NCBI GenBank assembly: GCA_041493205.1
Contig: JBGPYM010000006.1
Location: 1 to 31,613, forward strand
Length of the DNA stretch: 31,613 nt
Reading direction: 5' to 3'
Origin: JBGPYM01 sp041493205
GTDB lineage: Bacteria > Bacteroidota > Ignavibacteria > UBA10030 > UBA6906
Under the pieces are notes generated by a model that had not been told where the DNA came from, made no database searches, and saw only the letters and a program-made list of their open reading frames with translations. Below, in pieces: positions 8,652 to 15,718 of this stretch (positions are counted from its first letter, which is position 1; each line of letters opens with the position of its first letter). The position numbers and the translations under genes were made by a program.

Positions 8652-9651
8652 ACAGTTCCCTGTAATACTCCTGATACGCTCCGCTGATGATCCGGCGCCA
8701 CCAGGGCTCGTGTGCGATGTACCATTCCACGGTGGCCGCGAGCCCCGCCTCAAACGTGACCGAAGGGGACCAGCCGAGCTCTGCGCCGATTTTTGACGCG
8801 TCGATCGCGTAGCGCAGGTCGTGCCCCGGACGATCTTTCACGAACGTGATGAGCGAGTCCGGTTTGCCGAGTTTCTTCAGCAGCATGCGGACGATGTCGA
8901 TATTCCGCCATTCGTTGTTGCCGCCGATATTGTAAATTTCCCCCGGTCTTCCGCGTTGTATCACCGCAGTAATCGCCTCACAGTGATCGCCCACGAAGAG
9001 CCAGTCGCGCACGTTGAGCCCCTGTCCGTACACCGGCAGCGGTTTTCCGTCGAGCGCATTCGCGATCATGAGAGGGATCAGCTTCTCGGGAAACTGATAT
9101 GGTCCGTAGTTGTTGGAGCAGCGTGTGACGACGGCGGGAAACCCGAACGTGTGCGCAGCGGCCAGGACCAGGAGGTCGGAGCCTCCCTTGCTTGCCGCAT
9201 ACGGGCTGTTGGGGTGGAGCTGTGTCGTCTCGGTGAATTTTCCTTGCTCGCCGAGTGAACCGTACACCTCATCCGTGGAGACGTGGATGAACCGTTCGAC
9301 CTGCTGTTCCCGGGCGGCGTCAAGGAGCACCTGCGTCCCCAGCACATTGGTCGTCGCAAACACGGCGGCACCCATGATGCTCCGGTCCACGTGGGATTCC
9401 GCGGCAAAGTGGACGACGGTATCAACGTCGTGCTTCTTCATGACCGCCTGCACCGCCGCGGCATCACAGATGTCGCCGCGGACAAACACGTACGCATCAT
9501 GATCCTGCACGTCGCGGAGGTTTTCCAGGTTCCCCGCGTAGGTCAGCTTGTCGAAGTTGACAACACGCACACCGCGCGCCGATGCGAGCATGTGGCGCAC
9601 GAAATTGCTGCCGATAAAGCCCGCTCCACCGGTGACGAGAACGGAGTGCAT
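8638..9651 (-). CDS. rfbB: dTDP-glucose 4,6-dehydratase
   Basis: This 337-residue extended SDR enzyme converts dTDP-glucose to dTDP-4-keto-6-deoxyglucose, the entry to rhamnose and dTDP-amino sugars. It has the NAD-binding GGAGFIGS (8-15) and the diagnostic STDEVYG with Thr126-Asp127-Glu128, the catalytic acid pair of RmlB. The YxxxK pair is Tyr151/Lys155 (PYAASKGGSD), and RCSNNYGPYQFPEKLIP is a hallmark of this family. The length is right for the family. It follows the RmlC-like gene by three bases and precedes the exporter. RmlA and RmlD are not seen in this window, so the full pathway must be completed elsewhere. Assignment to RmlB is firm. Confidence 0.95.
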   Translation of the reverse strand: MHSVLVTGGAGFIGSNFVRHMLASARGVRVVNFDKLTYAGNLENLRDVQDHDAYVFVRGDICDAAAVQAVMKKHDVDTVVHFAAESHVDRSIMGAAVFATTNVLGTQVLLDAAREQQVERFIHVSTDEVYGSLGEQGKFTETTQLHPNSPYAASKGGSDLLVLAAAHTFGFPAVVTRCSNNYGPYQFPEKLIPLMIANALDGKPLPVYGQGLNVRDWLFVGDHCEAITAVIQRGRPGEIYNIGGNNEWRNIDIVRMLLKKLGKPDSLITFVKDRPGHDLRYAIDASKIGAELGWSPSVTFEAGLAATVEWYIAHEPWWRRIISGAYQEYYRELYEDR

Positions 9652-9654
9652 GCC

Positions 9655-10128
9655 TTATCCAAGCCGGAAAATGGTGCCGGGATCGGCTTCATGCCGTATT
9701 TCATCCACAGGGGATTTCTTTCCGCTCCCCGCATAGAGCCGGTTGGGAAAGTTCAACACCATGCCATCGCGGCCGCCGGTGTTCTGGTAAGCGTGGACAA
9801 CGCCGGGAGGAATAATGAGGGCGCTGGGCGCATGTTCACCCGCCGTGACAACCTGCCGCCTCAGGTAGGTCGGCGAGGACGCGCGGTTGTCCCAGAGCGT
9901 GATCGTAAACACCGAGGGGCCGATAAATGCAAAGAAATCCGCCTGGTCGCGATGTTCATGCGGACCGCGGGCAATGCCGGCGGACGTCATGGAAACGTAC
10001 CCCATGGCAGGCATGAACTCCGCTGCAATTTCGTCCTCGCGAAAAAGCTCCATCAGCCACCCTCGTCCATCAACGAATTTCTGAAGGGGCCGGACGACGA
10101 CGCCTTCAATTGCACCATCCTTGAACAT
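9655..10128 (-). CDS. RmlC-like dTDP-4-keto-6-deoxyhexose epimerase family protein (cupin)
   Basis: This 157-residue single-domain cupin is related to dTDP-4-dehydrorhamnose 3,5-epimerase. The RGPHEH segment corresponds to the RGLHyQ motif that carries the catalytic histidine. IPPGVVHAYQN matches the usual 'P.GfaHGf' strand, and NFPNRLYAG may hold the catalytic tyrosine. It is shorter than a typical RmlC (about 180 residues) and the motifs are divergent. It may therefore be a 3- or 5-epimerase or another dTDP-sugar isomerase rather than true RmlC. As first gene of the left operon, three bases upstream of rfbB, it very likely acts on the RmlB product. GGAG lies ten bases before the ATG. Confidence 0.78.
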   Translation of the reverse strand: MFKDGAIEGVVVRPLQKFVDGRGWLMELFREDEIAAEFMPAMGYVSMTSAGIARGPHEHRDQADFFAFIGPSVFTITLWDNRASSPTYLRRQVVTAGEHAPSALIIPPGVVHAYQNTGGRDGMVLNFPNRLYAGSGKKSPVDEIRHEADPGTIFRLG

Positions 10129-10270
10129 GAGCGCATTACTCCACGGCGGTTGCGAAAATTTCTGTCATAAGCAGTGGTCGTGCATTGTGGACGTGCACAG
10201 GGGCGGCCGGAGCCCGGCGACGCGGGGAGGGAAGGTGCAAGAGCTCTCGAGCCTTGTAACGAAGGGGACG

Positions 10271-10288
10271 AGGAAAGGACCCTTTCCT
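10271..10288. repeat. Inverted repeat in intergenic region
   Basis: This is a perfect 8-base inverted repeat, AGGAAAGG/CCTTTCCT, separated by two bases. It lies just beyond the T-run of the putative response-regulator terminator and upstream of the RmlC-like gene. It could be a second hairpin of a double terminator, or an operator-like dyad for the left operon. There is no T-run after it on the minus strand, so it is unlikely to be a terminator on its own. Confidence 0.4.
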
Positions 10289-10293
10289 GAAGC

Positions 10294-10319
10294 AAAAGCG
10301 ACGGGCAGGGACGCCCGTC
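10294..10319 (-). terminator. Probable intrinsic terminator of the response-regulator gene
   Basis: Read on the minus strand, GACGGGC and GCCCGTC form a perfect 7-base stem (10300-10306 with 10313-10319) around a 6-base loop. CGCTTTTGC follows. The stem is 13 bases past the response-regulator stop codon. The T-run is only four long, so it may be leaky and let the left operon be partly co-transcribed. Confidence 0.55.
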
Positions 10320-10331
10320 CTGCTGCGTGTG

Positions 10332-10691
10332 TTATGCCGGAATGGCAGATTTGATCCGCTTGAGGAATTCTGCGTAGGTGACCGGCTTGCGGACGAAATC
10401 CCATGCCCCGTACCGCAGGGCCACTTCGGCCGATTCCTCCGAACCCAGGCCCGTGAACACGATGACGCGCGCTTTGTCGTCGAAACTCCGGATTCTGCGG
10501 AGAACTTCGAGGCCGTTCATGCTCGGAAGTGCGAGATCCAGAAGGACGAGGTCCGGACGCTGCTCTTTGTAAATGGTAATGCCTTGCGGACCGTCGGCAG
10601 TGGTGAGGGTCTGATACCCTTCTTCTCGCAGGATGCTCTGGGCCAGCGCGAGGACCATCTCGTCATCGTCGATCACGAGCACCTTGGGCAT
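10332..10691 (-). CDS. Single-domain response regulator (CheY-like receiver)
   Basis: This 119-residue receiver domain has no output domain. The acidic cluster Asp8-Asp9-Asp10 (VIDDDEM) binds magnesium, Asp52 (LLDLALP) is the phosphoacceptor, Thr80 (VFTGLGSEE) is the switch residue and Lys102 (FVRKPV) the conserved lysine, so it should be phosphorylatable. With no effector domain it would act by protein contact or relay phosphate. No histidine kinase is visible. It sits alone between two polysaccharide operons, with its own promoter (10698-10726) and flanking terminators, which suggests control of export or synthesis; the target is unknown. The ATG lies immediately after the predicted -10 box, so the mRNA may be leaderless. 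Confidence 0.9.
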   Translation of the reverse strand: MPKVLVIDDDEMVLALAQSILREEGYQTLTTADGPQGITIYKEQRPDLVLLDLALPSMNGLEVLRRIRSFDDKARVIVFTGLGSEESAEVALRYGAWDFVRKPVTYAEFLKRIKSAIPA

Positions 10692-10697
10692 GCAATA

Positions 10698-10726
10698 AAG
10701 ATAGCCGCAATGCGGGTGAAATGCAA
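10698..10726 (-). promoter_or_regulatory. Predicted promoter of the response-regulator gene
   Basis: On the minus strand TTGCAT (10721-10726) and TATCTT (10698-10703) are separated by exactly 17 bases, a good sigma70-type promoter. The same bases also fit the Bacteroidota pattern: CTTG, 20 bases, then TATCTTTA (consensus TTTG-N19-21-TAnnTTTG). Only six bases lie between the -10 hexamer and the ATG, so transcription would begin at or next to the start codon. It lies directly downstream of the terminator at 10770-10800. Confidence 0.6.
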
Positions 10727-10769
10727 GTAGAGGGAGGAGCAGCGGGAGGCCGGACGGGGCCCCGAATGG

Positions 10770-10800
10770 AAAAAACTCCCCCCCGCGTTGTCGCGGGGGG
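10770..10800 (-). terminator. Strong intrinsic terminator ending the right-hand operon
   Basis: On the minus strand CCCCCCGCG (10800-10792), the loop ACAA and CGCGGGGGG (10787-10779) form a perfect 9-base, almost all-GC stem with a 4-base loop. GAG and TTTTTT follow, ending at 10770. It starts seven bases after the stop of the CapD-type gene. This is the cleanest terminator in the window and marks the end of a transcription unit that may be 20 kb long. Confidence 0.92.
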
Positions 10801-10807
10801 TCGGAAA

Positions 10808-12823
10808 TCAGGAAGTATGCGTTTTTGCGGGTACCCCGGCAGCAGACGCACGGACCAGAGGCGCCCCGACGTTCGACGGGATGTCCGGCGGCTCAAATTG
10901 CGGCACGAGCTTCTTCAGCAGACGCAAAACGATGTGCGCGGTTCCCTGGTGGGCCGCTTCGATCAACGTGACGACGTCCATGGCAACGGGGTCATCGTAC
11001 CCGGGATATCCGGTCATGACCCGCTGCTGGAGGGGCGTCGCGTTTCCGCCGAACGGGACAGGCTTGCCGATCTGCATCCCGTTGTAGCACACCATGATCT
11101 TTTCATGGTGGGTCCGTTCAATGCGGTCCCCTTCGTAGAAGAGCTCTTCGAACAGCTTCTCCCCGGGACGCAGGCCTGTATAGACAATATCGATGTCGCG
11201 TCCTTCCTCCATCCCGTTGAGGCGTATCAGATCGCGGGCGAGTTCCACAACCTTGATCTGTTCTCCCATATCGAGCACGAACGTCTCGCCTCCCGTTCCC
11301 ATGGTCGCCGCCTGCAGGACAAGCTGGACCGCTTCAGGGATCGTCATGAAATAACGCTTCACATCGGGGTGCGTGACCGTGATCGGTCCGCCGCTCTGGA
11401 TCTGGTGCTTGAAGACGGGGACGACGCTTCCGCTGCTCCCGAGCACATTGCCGAACCGCACGGTCACAAATGAACGTCCGGTCCGCACCGCCGCTTCCTG
11501 GACGATCAGCTCGGCGACCCGCTTGGTGACGCCCATGACGCTCGTCGGGTTGACCGCCTTGTCGCTCGAGATCATCACGAACCGTTCGACCCCGAAGCGC
11601 TCGGCGAGTTCGAGCAGGTTCCGCGTGCCCAGGACGTTGTTCGTCACCGCCTCGGGAACATTGATTTCCATGAGGGGAACGTGCTTGTGCGCCGCCGCGT
11701 GGAAGATCACCGTCGGCGTATGAAGCGCAAACACCTTCTCCATCCGGTCCTTGTCGCGGATGTCGGCGATGATCGTGTGGATCACGACGCCGCGCTTGGG
11801 CTGTTCGTTCAGCTCCTGCGCGATATCGAATATGGAATTCTCTCCGTGTCCGACCAGTACAAGCTCCGACGGACCGAAGTCCCTGATCTGACGGCAGAGC
11901 TCGGAACCGATGGAACCTCCGGCGCCGCTGACCATGACGCGCGCACCGTGCAGAAGCGCAACAACGCTCTTGGTGTCGGTCTTGACCGCACCGCGCCTGA
12001 GCAGATCCTCCAGCTGAATGTTCCGGAACTGGTCCACCTTCGCCGTTCCTCGGAGAATCTCGAACAGTCCGGGGATGATCTTGCTGGCAACGCCGCATTC
12101 CTTGCACCCGAACACGACATCCCGGATGACCTTCCCGGCCGCGGCCGGCATGGCGATAATAACCTGCGAGGGGCGGTGCTTTTTCAGGAGGGGAACCAGT
12201 TCCGCCATCGTCCCCAGGACCGGCACCCCATGGATGCGCTTTCCCACTTTCTCCGGGTCGTCATCGATGTACCCGATGGGCGTCAGACCCATCTCCTTGT
12301 TCGCCTGGAGCTCCCGGACAATCATCGCCCCCGCGACGCCGGCGCCGACGATCATGGCCGGGTTAAGGGCCGATCCGTCGTGCGTACGGGTCTGCCACGC
12401 CTGGATGAGGCGAATGCTGAATCGCATTCCGCCGACCAGGATCATGGCGAGAAGTCCGTCCAGAATCGGCACGGAACGAGGGAATCCGATCGGGATAATG
12501 CCGACGGGAGTGAGGAGGGCGAAGAACAATACGACTTCGACCAGAGAGGCCAGGATCGTGGCGCGAATCAGCGTGACGAGTTCCTCCACGCTGGCATACC
12601 GCCAGTACTGAGCGTACAATCCGGTGAAATAAAAGACGGTGATCTTGCACAGACCCTGCACGATCGTGAACACAAAGAGCGGAAACGCATACAATGCCAT
12701 CTCGCGCAGGCTCTCGGTCCGAATGTAGAAGGCGATCCACGGCGCGGCGGACACCAGAAGGATGTCCACAGCGAGCAGATAGCGGTTTCGGATCCGGGAT
12801 AACATCTGCAGCCGTTCTCTCAT
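10808..12823 (-). CDS. FlaA1/CapD-type membrane UDP-sugar 4,6-dehydratase (WbpM/PglF family)
   Basis: This 671-residue inner-membrane enzyme has four N-terminal transmembrane segments (within about 15-140). A first Rossmann-like domain begins PAMIVGAGVAG (155-165). The catalytic SDR domain begins VSGAGGSIGSE (298-308). Active-site residues appear as SSDKAVNPTSVMGVTKR (419-435), with Met430 in place of the usual tyrosine and Lys434. This substitution is normal for long WbpM/PglF-type dehydratases. They convert UDP-GlcNAc to the 4-keto-6-deoxy sugar, precursor of bacillosamine, QuiNAc or FucNAc. It follows the phosphoglycosyl transferase with a TAATG overlap, has AAGGA eight bases before the ATG, and is the last gene of the right operon. 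Confidence 0.92.
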   Translation of the reverse strand: MRERLQMLSRIRNRYLLAVDILLVSAAPWIAFYIRTESLREMALYAFPLFVFTIVQGLCKITVFYFTGLYAQYWRYASVEELVTLIRATILASLVEVVLFFALLTPVGIIPIGFPRSVPILDGLLAMILVGGMRFSIRLIQAWQTRTHDGSALNPAMIVGAGVAGAMIVRELQANKEMGLTPIGYIDDDPEKVGKRIHGVPVLGTMAELVPLLKKHRPSQVIIAMPAAAGKVIRDVVFGCKECGVASKIIPGLFEILRGTAKVDQFRNIQLEDLLRRGAVKTDTKSVVALLHGARVMVSGAGGSIGSELCRQIRDFGPSELVLVGHGENSIFDIAQELNEQPKRGVVIHTIIADIRDKDRMEKVFALHTPTVIFHAAAHKHVPLMEINVPEAVTNNVLGTRNLLELAERFGVERFVMISSDKAVNPTSVMGVTKRVAELIVQEAAVRTGRSFVTVRFGNVLGSSGSVVPVFKHQIQSGGPITVTHPDVKRYFMTIPEAVQLVLQAATMGTGGETFVLDMGEQIKVVELARDLIRLNGMEEGRDIDIVYTGLRPGEKLFEELFYEGDRIERTHHEKIMVCYNGMQIGKPVPFGGNATPLQQRVMTGYPGYDDPVAMDVVTLIEAAHQGTAHIVLRLLKKLVPQFEPPDIPSNVGAPLVRASAAGVPAKTHTS

Positions 12824-13470
12824 TACAGCATCCTTCCGATTGTGCGAAGTATTATTCCCAGGTCCGACACCAGCGTGCGGTGTGCAAGATATTCGAGATC
12901 CATCGACAGCTTTTGAGGGAGAAACGTCGTCAGATACAATTGCTCCGGATTCTCGCCCGTCAGGAGTTGCTCCTCATTGCTGAAGCGGAGCGACGCCGGG
13001 CTGGTAATCCCCGGCCGGTAGTCGAGGATGCGCTTCTGTTCCGGAGTATAGCGGGCGACATAGCGCGGGTCTTCGGGTCGTGCCCCGACAAAACTCATGT
13101 CCCCCTTCATCACATTCAGCAGCTGCGGCAATTCATCGAACTTGTATCTTCGCAGGATCCTTCCGGGCGGCGTTACGCGACGGTCATGTTTCGTTGTGAG
13201 ACCGCCGCCGAGACGGTCGGCGTCCATCACCATCGTCCGGAACTTGTAAATGGAAAAGAGCTGACCCTTTCGGCCGATCCGCTGAGAGCGGTAAAGCACC
13301 GGTCCGCCGTCATACAGCTTCACTGCGATCCCGAGTACAAGAAATACCGGTGACAGGAGAAAAAGTCCGATCGTTGCACAGACGCAATCAAACAGACGCT
13401 GTGCGGTACTGCTCCGGGCTGTTTGCACTACTGCTGATCCACTGCCGGAAGGGTGTTCAAACATCGCCAT
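12823..13470 (-). CDS. Initiating phosphoglycosyl transferase (PglC/WcaJ C-terminal type)
   Basis: This 215-residue monotopic membrane enzyme transfers a sugar phosphate from a UDP-sugar to undecaprenyl phosphate, the first step of repeat-unit assembly. A single hydrophobic re-entrant segment covers about 28-50. KFRTM (76-80), the catalytic Asp112-Glu113 dyad in FDELPQ, and GARPEDP (129-135) are the family signatures. It is the short form lacking the four-helix N-terminal domain of WcaJ or WbaP. An ATG two codons later (13464) is equally possible. Its partner is the CapD-type dehydratase that directly follows, as in PglC/PglF systems, so the first sugar may be a 6-deoxy-N-acetyl sugar. Confidence 0.92.
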   Translation of the reverse strand: MAMFEHPSGSGSAVVQTARSSTAQRLFDCVCATIGLFLLSPVFLVLGIAVKLYDGGPVLYRSQRIGRKGQLFSIYKFRTMVMDADRLGGGLTTKHDRRVTPPGRILRRYKFDELPQLLNVMKGDMSFVGARPEDPRYVARYTPEQKRILDYRPGITSPASLRFSNEEQLLTGENPEQLYLTTFLPQKLSMDLEYLAHRTLVSDLGIILRTIGRML

Positions 13471-13516
13471 TTCCGCTCAAAAAATCCGTGATGGAGGACA
13501 CGCCTTTCGCAAGGAA

Positions 13517-14476
13517 TCAGCGATTCCCGCGCGCCGGAGGCGCTGTTACCTTTGTCTGGTACCAGGCGACGGTGCGCTGCAGCCCTGTGCTGAAATCGAT
13601 TGCAGGGGCATACCCAAGTTCCCGCTGCGCTCGCTCGATCGCGGCAAACGAGTGTTTTATGTCGCCCGCGCGGGGATCGTTGTACACGGGTTTGAGTGAA
13701 ATTCCCAGGATGAGGTTTAACTTATCCACAAGTTGATTGAGCGAGACTCTGTCATGGCAGGCACAGTTCATGGCGAGTCCGGGCGTACAGGGTGCAACCG
13801 CGGCACGGAGGTTCGCATCGATCACATTTGCCACATACGTGAAATCCCTTGTCTGCTCGCCGTCCCCGTAGATCGTGGGGCGTTCGCCCCTGAGCATTGC
13901 TGTGATGAATTTCGGAATCACCGCCGAGTATTGCGACGTCGGATCCTGCTGCGGCCCGAAGACATTGAAATATCTGAGCGCAACGGTTTCCAGTCCGTAG
14001 AGGTGCGCAAAGACCTTGCAATAATGCTCCGCGGCAAGCTTGGACACGGCATAGGGCGACAACGGATTCGGCACCATCCCTTCGTGTTTCGGCAGCTCGG
14101 GGGTGTCGCCGTACACCGAGGAGGATGAAGCGTAGACTACCCGCCTGACGTGCGCATCCTTCGCGGCGTACAGGATGTTCAGCGTGCCCGTCACGTTGAC
14201 ATCATTCGATGAGAGCGGATCGCGTACGGACCGCGGAACCGACGGGAGGGCGGCCTGGTGGAGCACCACCTCCACGCCCTCCACCGCCTCGCGCACCGTA
14301 TGGTACCGCGTGATATCCCCGTCGATCACTTCGATCCGGGATGCGGACGCGGCGAGGTTCTCCCTCTTCCCCGTGGAAAAGTTATCCAGGACGCGGACCC
14401 GGTGCTTCTGTTCGAGCAGTTCTCCGACGATATTCGAGCCGATGAATCCGGCTCCCCCCGTGACAAGAAAGAGCAT
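13517..14476 (-). CDS. UDP-N-acetylglucosamine 4-epimerase-like SDR (WbpP/Gne type)
   Basis: This 319-residue extended SDR has the NAD-binding TGGAGFIGS (6-14), and Tyr142/Lys146 in SPYAVSK as the catalytic pair, preceded by SSSSVYGD. SVPRSVRDPLSSNDVNVTGTLN and RYFNVFGPQQDP closely follow the pattern of WbpP-type epimerases, which interconvert UDP-GlcNAc and UDP-GalNAc (or their uronic acids). A GTG three codons upstream is in frame, but the ATG at 14476 has AGGTGG five bases before it and is preferred. It lies between the aminotransferase (54 bases) and the phosphoglycosyl transferase (46 bases). A different UDP-hexose epimerase or reductase role cannot be excluded. Confidence 0.85.
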   Translation of the reverse strand: MLFLVTGGAGFIGSNIVGELLEQKHRVRVLDNFSTGKRENLAASASRIEVIDGDITRYHTVREAVEGVEVVLHQAALPSVPRSVRDPLSSNDVNVTGTLNILYAAKDAHVRRVVYASSSSVYGDTPELPKHEGMVPNPLSPYAVSKLAAEHYCKVFAHLYGLETVALRYFNVFGPQQDPTSQYSAVIPKFITAMLRGERPTIYGDGEQTRDFTYVANVIDANLRAAVAPCTPGLAMNCACHDRVSLNQLVDKLNLILGISLKPVYNDPRAGDIKHSFAAIERAQRELGYAPAIDFSTGLQRTVAWYQTKVTAPPARGNR

Positions 14477-14530
14477 ATGAACCACCTGTGCTGATCGTTG
14501 ATGGATGCGGGCAGGCGCGAGCCTTCCCTC

Positions 14531-15718
14531 CTATTTGCGCATGGCGCGGGCGATGTCCAGCACCGCGTCGATGACGCTCTGGACATCCGCGTCGCTCATC
14601 TTGGAGAAGATCGGCAGTGAGATCTCCCGCAGGAACTCACTGTGGGCGACAGGGAGATCGTCAGGCCGGAAGCCGAACGTGTCCCGGTAGTACGGGTGAA
14701 CATGCAGCGGGATGAAATGCACACTCGCGCCGATGTTGCGTTTCTTGAGCTCCTCCATGAACTGCGCCCGGTTGATGGTCAGACGATCAAGGTTCAGCCT
14801 GAGCATGTACAGATGCCAGGCATGATGGCCGTCCGGACCTTCATGCGGGACCTGCAGTTCCCCGCACGGCGCGAACGCCTCATGGTAGCGGCGCGCGATG
14901 TCTTTTCTGCGGTCAAACATCACCCGTGCCTTGCGCAATTGTGCGAGGCCCATCGCCGCAGCGACATCGGTCATGTTGTACTTGTACCCCGCCGCGATGA
15001 TCTCATAATACCAGGACCCTTCGGCCGTATATCGTTTCCACGCGTCTTTGCTGATGCCATGAAGCGACATGATCCTGCAACGCTCCGCCCACTCGTCGTT
15101 CGCGGTGCAGATCATCCCCCCTTCCCCCGTAGTAATGGTCTTGGTCGCGTAGAAACTGAAACACGTGATATCACTGATCGATCCTATCATGCGCCCCTTA
15201 TACGCGACCGGGAACGCATGGGCGGCGTCCTCGATGACGGGGATTCCGCGGGGATGGGCGACGGCCTGCACCGCATCGAGATCGACCGGCAGCCCGGCGA
15301 TGTGCACCGGGATGATCGCGCGCGTTCGCGGGCTCATCGCACGTTCGATCAATGCTGGATTGATGTTGAGGGTTTCGCGGTCGACGTCCACCAGCACCGG
15401 CTTCGCGTCAAAGTAGCGGATCACTTCGGCCGTCGCGGCGAACGTGTACGGCGTTGTGATGACTTCCTCCCCACGTTTCAGCCCGATGGCATCGAGCGCC
15501 AGGTGCATCGCCGCTGTGCAGGAATTCACCGCGATTGCGTGCTTCGCCCCGACCACGGAGGCAAATTCGGTCTCAAACTGCCTGGTCTTTGGTCCGGATA
15601 TCACCCACCCCGACTCCAGTGCGTCCGCTATTTCCCTCAGTTCTGACCCGTCAAGGTCGGGGAGTGCAAAAGGAAGATATGTGTCGCGCATGCGTATCCT
15701 GTCTGTTGTCTGTATCAT
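14531..15718 (-). CDS. DegT/DnrJ/EryC1 PLP-dependent sugar aminotransferase
   Basis: This 395-residue aminotransferase turns a keto-sugar nucleotide into an amino sugar. The fold-type I signatures are NSCTAAMHLA (65-74, phosphate binding), IEDAAHA with Asp164 facing the pyridine nitrogen, and FYATKTITTGEGG with the PLP-binding Lys193. It opens with YLPFALPDLDGSELREI, typical of the PglE/ArnB group. Because it is co-transcribed with the CapD-type dehydratase rather than with rfbB, its likely substrate is the UDP-4-keto-6-deoxy-GlcNAc made by that enzyme; dTDP-4-keto-6-deoxyglucose is the alternative. The ATG at 15718 (ATGA overlap, GGGGGA four bases upstream) is chosen over one four codons earlier. 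Confidence 0.92.
   Translation of the reverse strand: MIQTTDRIRMRDTYLPFALPDLDGSELREIADALESGWVISGPKTRQFETEFASVVGAKHAIAVNSCTAAMHLALDAIGLKRGEEVITTPYTFAATAEVIRYFDAKPVLVDVDRETLNINPALIERAMSPRTRAIIPVHIAGLPVDLDAVQAVAHPRGIPVIEDAAHAFPVAYKGRMIGSISDITCFSFYATKTITTGEGGMICTANDEWAERCRIMSLHGISKDAWKRYTAEGSWYYEIIAAGYKYNMTDVAAAMGLAQLRKARVMFDRRKDIARRYHEAFAPCGELQVPHEGPDGHHAWHLYMLRLNLDRLTINRAQFMEELKKRNIGASVHFIPLHVHPYYRDTFGFRPDDLPVAHSEFLREISLPIFSKMSDADVQSVIDAVLDIARAMRK

Larger units (their letters stand above)
10129..10331. other. Intergenic region between response regulator and RmlC-like gene
   Basis: This is about 200 non-coding bases, the largest gap in the window. The right part holds a probable terminator for the response-regulator gene and a second hairpin (listed separately). 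It should also contain the promoter of the left polysaccharide operon. I looked for sigma70 boxes and for TAnnTTTG/TTTG pairs on the minus strand and found none I would defend; a TATGAC near 10158-10165 lacks a partner. No small open reading frame is convincing. Confidence 0.5.

Noticed and set aside
10152..10180. Promoter for the left operon around a TATGAC box
   Set aside because: No acceptable -35 or TTTG element lies at the right distance upstream, so the match is probably chance.
13479..13502. Possible terminator between the epimerase and the phosphoglycosyl transferase genes
   Set aside because: On the minus strand there is a TTTTTT run, but the hairpin before it has only a 4-base stem with an 8-base loop, too weak to call.
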